From contig ADNK01001154.1 in the NCBI GenBank assembly GCA_000320545.1, forward strand, positions 7,501 to 27,500: a DNA stretch of 20,000 nucleotides, given 5' to 3'. Position 1 is the stretch's first letter, and each line of letters starts with the position of its first letter. This document shows, piece after piece, positions 8,307 through 15,842 of this stretch. This DNA is from Bigelowiella natans CCMP2755. Its lineage: Eukaryota; Cercozoa; Chlorarachniophyceae. Under the pieces are notes generated by a model. That model worked only from the letters and a program-made list of their open reading frames with translations. It was not told the DNA's origin and ran no database searches. Both the position numbers and the translations under genes were made by a program.

Positions 8307-8632
8307 TGTTGCGCGTAAGGTGTTCACAGGCCGAGGCGCTACGTGCACAAGTAGGCAGGGGGGGGGAAAGGCACGTTTGCTTCCTTTTGAAGAGTTGTGT
8401 TTATTTTTATTAAAGATTATATTTTTATTAAATCGTGCACTGCGTGATCATTCGCGAAGCCTTCGCGAATGCCGCCGCACGTGGGGCAGCACACTTCCGG
8501 TGTGCTGCCATGAGTCCCGCCGGAACCCACGTGCCTATGCTGTATTAATATCTACGTTATCTATATTCTATATCCGCGACAACCCCTTTGTTGTCGCACG
8601 TGACTTGTGCCCGCGTAGTGGTACGCGCTACA
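8307..8632 (-). repeat. 5' LTR (right copy, promoter LTR)
   Basis: 326 bp, differing from the other LTR only at G8446 and C8461. Being at the upstream end of the element, it supplies the promoter. The perfect hairpin ATTCGCGAAG-C-CTTCGCGAAT lies at 8450-8470, followed by GCAGCACAC/GTGTGCTGC and by GCGACAA/TTGTCGC. Confidence 0.95.
8553..8576 (-). promoter_or_regulatory. TATA-like element in the 5' LTR
   Basis: On the minus strand GGATATAGAATATAGATAAC lies 57-76 nt into the LTR. It is the only strongly TATA-like stretch between the LTR start and the AATAAA cluster, so it is the best candidate for core promoter of the element. CACGTG palindromes lie on both sides (8597-8602 and 8528-8533). Transcription start not determinable. 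Confidence 0.5.
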
Positions 8633-8636
8633 AGGT
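8633..8636. repeat. target site duplication AGGT, right copy
   Basis: AGGT directly follows the CTACA end of the right LTR and matches 2913-2916. The extended flanks do not match, so the duplication is 4 bp. Confidence 0.75.
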
Positions 8637-8925
8637 GCGCATCATTCCGGCAGTTGTCAGCCTTGACATCGGTCAGACCGGACACTGAGCACCCTTTCTC
8701 CTCGTCACACTCCTTCACAGGAGCTCTCTGCTGTTGGGCTCCATCGATGTGCTGACCCAAGGGGCGCACATCGTGGGACAACTCTCCCGCAGGCCTGACA
8801 CTTGGCCTTGATTGAACTCTGCTTTCCTTGCTCATCACTCTTGTCTTTTTCCAGCCCTGGTGCAGCCTTTGCACTCTTGTCCGAATCAACACAGGCGTCG
8901 CCGGAGTTGACACCAGTTGTCGCGC
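8633..8925 (-). pseudogene. right part of the open frame interrupted by the retrotransposon
   Basis: The minus-strand frame is open from 8925 (stop TGA at 8928-8926) to the insertion point and continues in phase at 2912-2540. No ATG at its 5' end gives a clear start, so if real it is an internal or terminal exon. A second frame in the same DNA (9271-8705) is also open for 188 codons, which weakens the case that either is coding. Confidence 0.3.
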
Positions 8926-9203
8926 TCACTCTGGAGTGCACATCGCCCTCGTCAGCGGCGTGTGCCAATGGGGATGTGCCGAGCACGCACTTGCTCTCAG
9001 CTGACGAGTTGAGAGACGTGGCCCTGCCGACAGGAGGTTCCCGTGCCTGCTTTGCACCGGGCCTGTCGAGACAGCGATCCACGATTTTGTCGTCCTGCGC
9101 TGAATCGGGCATTGGGGTGCACGCATGCATCGCTGCTGCGTCAACAAGAGGCGGTTGAGCGTGATTCATGAAAGCGTTGATGAAACTTGACTGTTGCTGT
9201 GGT

Positions 9204-9256
9204 GTTTGAGTTGTGTTGCCTTTTGAGTTGTGTTTGCCTTTTGAGTTGTGTTTGCA
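9204..9256. repeat. 17-18-bp tandem repeat, three copies
   Basis: Three adjoining copies of TTTTGAGTTGTGTTTGCC occur at 9204-9220 (one base shorter), 9221-9238 and 9239-9256. They are the source of the repeated HNSKGK-like residues in the minus-strand frame here. Confidence 0.9.
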
Positions 9257-9358
9257 TGCAAGCAGGCTCAAGTTGCGCGTGCGGCTCCGAGAAGGCTTTC
9301 ACCTGCAATGCAATCGTGCGCTGTTTTCACTGTGCGTCGTTCCGACGCCTTTGTCGTG

Positions 9359-9520
9359 CTGCACGAACACTGTGTCGTGCAGAACGTTCTGTGACAGTTC
9401 TTGGACTTGTCCGAGAGTGCGGCCAGTCCGAGGAAGAACGAAGGAACTTTCCAAGAACACAAGAGCAGCGAACTGCACGTTCTCAGAACGTTCCGTGCTG
9501 GCACGTGCGCCACACGTGCC
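9359..9520. repeat. cluster of inverted repeats
   Basis: Several perfect stems crowd into 160 bp: CTGCACGA/TCGTGCAG (9359-9366 with 9375-9382), the palindrome AGAACGTTCT (9381-9390), GTTCTTGGA/TCCAAGAAC (9397-9405 with 9450-9458), and GGCACGTG/CACGTGCC (9500-9507 with 9513-9520). The density exceeds what I see elsewhere in the window outside the LTRs. Confidence 0.7.
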
Positions 9521-10887
9521 GCGAGGCGTCCCAGGACGTCGTGTGTCGCGGGTTGCGCACACAATGGACGTCGCTCTGCCTGTCCGGCCGTGGCGTGCAG
9601 ACTGAGCGCCACAAGATCCACACCTCGCGGCTAGCGATGGCTTTGGAGCTGGCTGCTAGCTGCAATTGGTCAACCGCCCAGCGCTAGCAGCGCTTGAGCA
9701 GCCGCCTGGAAAGCCAAACGTGCATGCATTGCGCCTGCATTTGAACAGGAAAGATCTGGACGCGCAGAGCTCCACAGCTAGCTGGACTGGCAGAGCTCAT
9801 CATGCACGTGCAGTCATTCTAGCTGGCTAGATCCAACGAACTGGGAGGCGAATCTGGGAATCATTGTCGCACTCACCTGGCCACAAGTTGCCAGAGTTGC
9901 TGCACCTGGGCGGCAGTGGTTGTGTGCACAATTGTGGCAGCAAGTGGAAACGTGGCAAGGCAAATGGCAGTCACGGAAGGGCCGGAGGGCAGCAGACTGA
10001 AAGTGCACCGCTGAGTCGTTTGCGCGGTGGGTCAGTGTTTTGTGCGTGCGCGCACTCGCACAAACTAGTGATGCCAGAATGGCCTTGGCAAGTTTGAACA
10101 GTGTCACTCCTGCCCAGTGAACGGTCGCGCATGAGTGTGCATGTGGCATGCACGTGTTGAACAATGATGACCACTGACACACAGCACTCACCAAAATGCT
10201 ACGCACACGTGCCAGCGTGTGCCACTGCACATTGAAATGAAATGACACCATCTGTTGAAATGTTTGGATCTAGCACGTTGTGACGCACTCACATCTAGCT
10301 AGCTCTTGGAGCTAGCTCCAGAACTGCACGGCCCCAGTGTGCATCAAAAACATGTGAGCTCTGTGAGCACAAATGATGATGCGCACACAGCGCACTAGCG
10401 CAATGTGCAAGACGGATGTGAATGCAAGCTAGACGGATCGATGTGATGAAGTGTTCGTTCAGATTTTTTCAATTGTCATCACAATGCAGCTAGCTAGCTA
10501 GTGTTGCGTGCAACGTGCATGGACACTAGCTAGGATGGCTGTGCAATCGTCGATCAAGCAATCCAGCAATGTGCACGATGCGGCCACATGTGCGCACATG
10601 TCATGGCCCCGGCCGCTCGTCACATAGCCCAATGTTTGACGGGTTGGGCAAGCTGCATAGCGCAGTGTGTCCAAAAAATGCGAAAAAATTGTGCAAATAA
10701 GTACTAAATACATGCGATCTTGCTAGCTTGTATGGCTGCGCATGATTCACAACAACAGTTCGATCAGTCCGCCACCCACATCTAGACATGTTCTGCGATC
10801 TGCGATGGCGTAATATGTCCGCGATCCATTGGCATGACTTGCACAGTATACATGTAGATGTTCAAGTATCGGCTTCATATTACATGA

Positions 10888-11630
10888 TTATGAAGATTTT
10901 TTTTCAGTTAGTGACTTCGGTTTCTTTCCTGAGCTTTCATCATAAGCATCCAAAGTTTTTTTCAGATGCTTTACTCTATAGTGCAGCTTTTCGTTTTGGA
11001 TTTTAAGAGCTTCATTCTCTTCTTCCAACTGAAATTGGCGGGAAATCAAACACACACATACATATTCACTTCAAATTTTTTTTACCTTTTTGCTATGTTG
11101 CTGAGCTTTGATCATGCTTTTCTTCAGTGCTATGAGGCCTTTGATGACAACGCTCTTCATTTTTTCCAAGGCCTTCACAACGGACGGGTCCATCCCGGCT
11201 TTTAGTCACAATATATTTTTGAGGTTCTTAGTTTCCATGTAGTGAGCTACATATTTTTTCTACAGTATACGATTCAGACGATTTTCACCTGATACTCCGC
11301 TCTGAGACCTGCGCTCGATGTTGCTAATCTGCTTTGTGAGAAGCTTTATCTGTTGCTCTGCAAACTGAGCTCTCTCCTCATATGCTTTGTACATTTCCTA
11401 TTCAAGTGCAAATCAATGAAACACATTGAAGAAGCAGGGTTGTTGTATCCACCCGTTCATTCGTACGAGATGAAGAGCGAATATGACTAAATAATTTGCT
11501 GATAGCTTTCGCATTTGCATAAAACACTGTTACTTCTTATTGTTCAATCATAAAATGACATACATCGTGTTGAAATCTTTCTATTTTTGCATACCGGCGT
11601 CATTGTGAGCGGTCCCTCTGGGGTAGCCAT
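10888..11630 (-). CDS. small coiled-coil protein, four exons
   Basis: Exons on the minus strand: 11630-11595 (ATG to CCG), 11397-11289, 11198-11086 and 11028-10888 (TAA at 10890-10888). All introns are GT-AG: donors GTATGC, GTGAAA and GTAAAA; acceptors AATAG, AAAAG and TTTCAG. Splice phases are 0, 1 and 0, and the total is 399 nt, 132 residues plus stop. The product begins MATPEGPLTMTP. It has a helical segment (about 13-45), a short Gly/Ser break, a Lys-rich helix (about 52-85) and a clear heptad coiled coil, LEEENEALKIQNEKLHYRV (87-105), ending in a Lys/Ser-rich tail. I do not recognise the family. A small cytoskeletal or complex-scaffold coiled coil is possible, but nothing in the sequence fixes a role. 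It is divergent to the kanadaptin gene, 440 bp between start codons. Consistent phase at three junctions makes the gene convincing. Confidence 0.75.
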
Positions 11631-12070
11631 TGCGTGTCCGGGCTGTCGCAGAGAATATCGTAAGGATTCTGTGTATCCTCTGTGTCGAATATTTTGCAAA
11701 AATAGATGCGGATAATCATTAGAGACATGCCTATCAATTCGTAAGAGCTAAAATATATCCACAAACCCGTGGCAGAAATATTAATTATAGTCTCACAATA
11801 TTTTTTAGGTCTCTTTTTGGTAATTCCTGGGATTACTACCGACCTCAGTTGCAAAAATTGTTACAGCAATATGAAACAGCAAAATATTCTTTTTGCGATC
11901 TCCGTCAGATGTTCTTCGGATCAGTTGTTGACTTCCATAGCGCATTTGTTTCCTTGTGAATAGCCTAAATACATTTGCTGCGACAAGGAGATTTGATTGT
12001 CGTCTTATGACACATCAAGAGCTGTCCTGCACCCGAAAACATCGCACGGAGAGTGGGCATAGAGGAGAAA
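11631..12070. promoter_or_regulatory. shared upstream region of two divergent genes
   Basis: This 440-bp gap separates the start codons of the coiled-coil gene (minus) and the kanadaptin gene (plus), so it must hold the 5' UTRs and promoters of both unless further 5' exons exist. It is AT-rich compared with the DNA to the left. No TATA box at a convincing distance from either start was identified. An open plus-strand frame at 11723-11959 is listed separately. Confidence 0.5.
11723..11959 (+). other. open frame of 79 codons, possible terminal exon
   Basis: After a TAG at 11720-11722 this plus-strand frame is open to TGA 11957-11959 in AT-rich DNA. Its second half reads as protein-like sequence (WDYYRPQLQKLLQQYETAK at about residues 37-55) and a possible acceptor TTTTTTAG lies at 11803-11810. 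It has no ATG near its start and no upstream exon was found, and it overlaps the likely promoter of two genes. It may equally be UTR or chance. Confidence 0.2.
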
Positions 12071-13551
12071 ATGGCGCCCGCAAACCCTGACAGCGGCGAC
12101 TTGCCGCCGCCAAAGCCAAAGAAGAATAAGAAGCAAGGTGAACTATTATTAAAGATAACTGAAACAAAATGTTGAAGGTATACGTAAACTTCTGACATGA
12201 CGATGTACCTAGGCCCTTCATCAAATGAGGCAGTAAAGGAGATGCGATTGATCGAAATGGCAAAGGCAGCCCGGGCTAGAAGGGGTAAACAAGAAAAGGA
12301 TACTGGTATGAGTGCTAACTTCTACATTGGAATCGATGGATGCTTAGCTTTGGTACGCATAATCGCACAGAACTACGACAGCCTGAACGAGCTCCAGAGC
12401 CAGAGGAGGACCCCGATGTTCATCTAAGGGGTTGATATACTTTCAGCGATTTACCCTGAGTAGTGCCATGTCTTAGGCCACATCTCATATGCAACCCCCA
12501 ATTCTCCCAATACTTCCGCAGCGAAGGACATCGATCCCGAGAAAACCAAAGACGGGTTCGCCAAGCCTCTGTTGGTTGTTCCCCAAAAAAGTAGATCAGC
12601 GCCATCGGACGTTGCAAGGTCTCTCTCTATGCGTAACCGCTAATCCGCACCGAAATAGTATGTGTCGATATGCGGTGACGAATAGAAGCCAGCCGTGCCA
12701 TTCTCGAAAATGCTATGAATCGAAGAATCTCATTGGACGGTTTCCCCACATCAGGGACAGCTCGTCGTCTGGTAAATCCCCTGCTCAGGCAATCTATGGC
12801 GCGTTAAAAGCCCCTCCGCCACGAAAACGATCTTCTTCTCGATCCTCGTCTTCCTCGCATGGAGGGGGCGGTCAGCTTCCGCTCAAGTATGACCCGCCTT
12901 ACTGGTCTGCTCTGCCAGATGAAGAATTTGGATTTGATGTAATCAAGAACGGTACGATAGTGACGAATGTTGCCGTTCACTCCAAACCATTCCTTGTTGT
13001 CGGCCGCCATCCACAGTGCGATTTAGTTCTGCAACACCCGTCCGTGTCAAGGTAGTGAGATGCATGCCAGACACCTCTCTGACAACCTCCCCCCCTTGCT
13101 CTTATCATCATCTTCTTCTTCTTCTTCTTCTTCTTCTTCTTCTTCTTCCCTCTGTTTCATACAGAGCTGCATGAAACAATAAGTGCACGTATGACCTTTG
13201 AATTCTAGTATTTTGAGCGTGGCGTCGGTGATGTTCTTCCTCATAATATTTTCTCCAAACAACGAATGTCGAGGTTTACCCTCTCCTCCCCTTGGATCCA
13301 TCATCATCATCAACATCATCGAATCCTTCATTCATTCCCTGAAGTGTTTACTAACAAGTTCCATTTTTTTCTTCGGGTCGCTCGTCTCTGTCGTTAGGGC
13401 ACACTGCATTGTGCAGCATCGAGAGGGTGGATTGGTCTATTTGTACGAATTTGGTTCTACTCACGGAACGAAAGTTAACAAGGAGAAGCTCCGTAATTAC
13501 TACTCCATAAAAAAGAAGGGAAAAAAAGGGGGGGGGGGGGGGGGGGGGGCA

Positions 13552-13594
<43 letters not shown>

Positions 13595-14398
13595 GCTATA
13601 TTGCAAAATAAGAGTTTGAACATACCTTTGTATCAATAACGGAAATATGGATGATGATTCTGGTTCTGCGACACACGGTTTTTGCGGACAATTATCATCG
13701 ACGTTGTCAATATCTTATACTTGAAACATGCATCGTGGAATGCTGCACCTTAAATTTGAAGAACGTTCAGTGCTGCACCAATGCACTTTCTCTCCCGTTT
13801 TTTGCTCTCTTCCTGTCAGCCTTTGTTTTTCATAATGAGGGGCGTCTGTTACCACACACACACACGCACAAGCGCGCGCGTACACACATTGAATCTTTCA
13901 TTCCTTTTCAGAACGGGGGGAGCACACCGAGATTAAAGTCGGGGATGTGATTAAGTTTGGCGAGTCTTCCCGGCTCTACGTTCTTACGGGGCCCGAGGAG
14001 TATCAGCGTGTGGCTGCGGAACGGTTGTTAGATACCAATATTTGCGTGTGAAGACAGAGAGAGAGAGGGGGGGGGGGGGGGGGAGGGGGAGAGAAATAGA
14101 GAAGGGAATCCATCGGCGTCTCTAGAAGCTCTTCCTCATTGAACGTTTTCCTCTCAGTTCATGTACCGTCCCCCCCCCCTTTTCTTATCCAACAAATAAC
14201 CCCACTTGCTACTACTCCTACTTCTACTACTATTGCTACTACTATGCCAACTTAACTGGCTTTGTAGGCAGCTTCCAGAGCATATTCGGAACAAGATTGC
14301 ACAGACGCGAGTGCAAAAGCTCAAAGAGAGGAAAAAACGAGACCTGGTAGTAGCTGTTGATTACGTTCATACAACAATGTCCTTCTACATACTGCTTA

Positions 14399-14443
<45 letters not shown>

Positions 14444-15120
14444 CTCGCTCTCGCCCTCTTTCTCTCTCACCCACACGCACGCATACAACACAACTGCCAC
14501 TGCCACTACCACTACCAAAGGCCGAACAAATGGCAATTGCTGGAGATACGTCCTGGGGTTTGGGTGAGATAGTGATGATGATGATGATGATGATGCTTAC
14601 GTTGATAACAACACCGAATCATCAAGATAGATTTTGCTGTGCATTGAAGAGAAGCGACGCCGTGCCGATTGTGGTCAACAAAAGCTCGTTTTCGCCTCGC
14701 TATTGCTTTCCTGGCGGTGTCTTGACATCATCATCTTTCTTCTTCCTCTTCGGTCTCTTTCCTACGTGGTAAACAGACGAGGACGCTGATGTGGACTCGG
14801 ACGATGACCCTTTGGATAAATTCACACCAAAAACCGACCGACAAAAAAAGGTAGCTTTTCTTTGCGAACAGACCGCCAGCATCACCTCCACTTACAATAA
14901 CAATAAGAACAATGACAGTGGTGGTAGTAGTATATGACACCGCCATCGTCGGTACCGCTGCTGCTGCTGCTGCTGCTACCTTGTCATCATCATCATTATC
15001 ATCATCATCATCATAGTTATAATCATCATCATCATCACCATCATCACCATCATCATCATCATCATCACCACGTAGTTGTGGGAAAGGATTGAGGCCAAGG
15101 AGCTCAAGATCGCAAACATA

Positions 15121-15159
<39 letters not shown>

Positions 15160-15335
15160 GGGTGGTGGTGTTAGTGTTTTTATCACGGTTGTGATATGAT
15201 GATGACGGTGATTATGATGATGATGATGATGATGATGATGACGATGATGCCAATCGTCGTCCGCAGACCAAATCAGTCCCCCTATCCTCCCCCTCTTCCT
15301 CCCCTCCCCCCTGCCATTGATTGTTTTATACATCG

Positions 15336-15375
<40 letters not shown>

Positions 15376-15624
15376 CGAAAATAGCCATAGGCTGAAAGAG
15401 AATTGTTCGGTGGGGATCGTGCTCTTTTTTTACTTGATGGTCCTGCGTCACGATGCTATTAGTTCCCATGCATCGATGTGCCAAACGGTGAGCGAACGAC
15501 GGCATGACGTCTTGTCTCGCCCTTTGTAATATAACTCGGCAGGTCAGAAATGGCCATCCTAACGAAGAAGCGTTCAGTTCAGGTGTTAGTGCTGTCTTCG
15601 TCATCACGACGAAGATCAGGATAA

Positions 15625-15668
<44 letters not shown>

Positions 15669-15712
15669 AAGGAGAGGTGGTGGAGCTTATACACAACACA
15701 CACACGCATGTA

Positions 15713-15751
<39 letters not shown>

Positions 15752-15799
15752 ATCTACATCATCCACCATGGTATAGGACAAACTTCATCATTGCTCTTC

Positions 15800-15842
<43 letters not shown>

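Larger units (their letters stand above)
2917..8632 (-). mobile_element. complete Ty3/gypsy-type LTR retrotransposon
   Basis: The element is 5716 bp and transcribed leftwards. It consists of two 326-bp LTRs (2917-3242 and 8307-8632) with TG...CA ends, a possible primer binding site inside the right LTR, a single gag-pol frame at 8267-3294, and a polypurine tract against the left LTR. The LTRs differ only at 3056/8446 (A/G) and 3071/8461 (T/C), about 99.4 % identity, and a matching 4-bp target duplication flanks the element. The domain order protease, reverse transcriptase, RNase H, integrase places it with Ty3/gypsy rather than Ty1/copia. Intact coding capacity and near-identical LTRs point to a recent insertion and possible activity. 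No envelope-like frame is present, and nothing suggests an infectious virus. Confidence 0.95.
8637..10887. other. GC-rich region without a recognised gene
   Basis: No gene is supported here. Open frames at 9271-8705 (minus, 188 codons, begins at a TTG, partly low complexity), 9187-9687 (plus) and 10251-9814 (minus) show no domains and have Cys/Arg/His/Ser-rich random composition. The region contains a triplicated 17-18-bp repeat (9204-9256), a cluster of nested inverted repeats (9359-9520) and many AGCTAGCT, CTAGCTAG and GCATGC palindromes, notably 10291-10318 and 10487-10500. Confidence 0.5.
12940..13990 (+). other. FHA domain of kanadaptin, spread over three exons
   Basis: The domain is built from exons 12755-13051, 13398-13492 and 13912-14026. 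Visible landmarks are VVGRHPQCDL (the conserved Gly-Arg), HPSVSRAHC (Ser and His of the SxxH motif, split by the intron at 13052-13397) and GSTHGTKVN (which replaces the usual N-G turn, as in other kanadaptins). VGDVIKFGESSRLYVL then forms the last strands. The Arg, Ser and Thr positions expected to contact a phospho-threonine ligand are present. Confidence 0.9.

Noticed and set aside
2917-8632. Endogenous retrovirus with an envelope gene
   Set aside because: The single frame ends right before the polypurine tract and no further frame with signal peptide or membrane anchor lies between integrase and LTR.
8705-9271. Minus-strand frame of 188 codons with a KCQACG motif, possible zinc-binding protein
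   Set aside because: Starts at TTG, its N-terminal part is a tandem DNA repeat, no complete zinc-finger spacing is present, and another frame is open in the same DNA.
9187-9687. Plus-strand frame of 166 codons
   Set aside because: Cys/Arg-rich, overlaps nested inverted repeats and three other open frames; typical of GC-rich non-coding DNA.
14731-15375. Minus-strand frame with poly-His, poly-Leu and poly-Asp tracts
   Set aside because: It is the reading of CAT, AGT and CA microsatellites inside kanadaptin introns, antisense to the gene.
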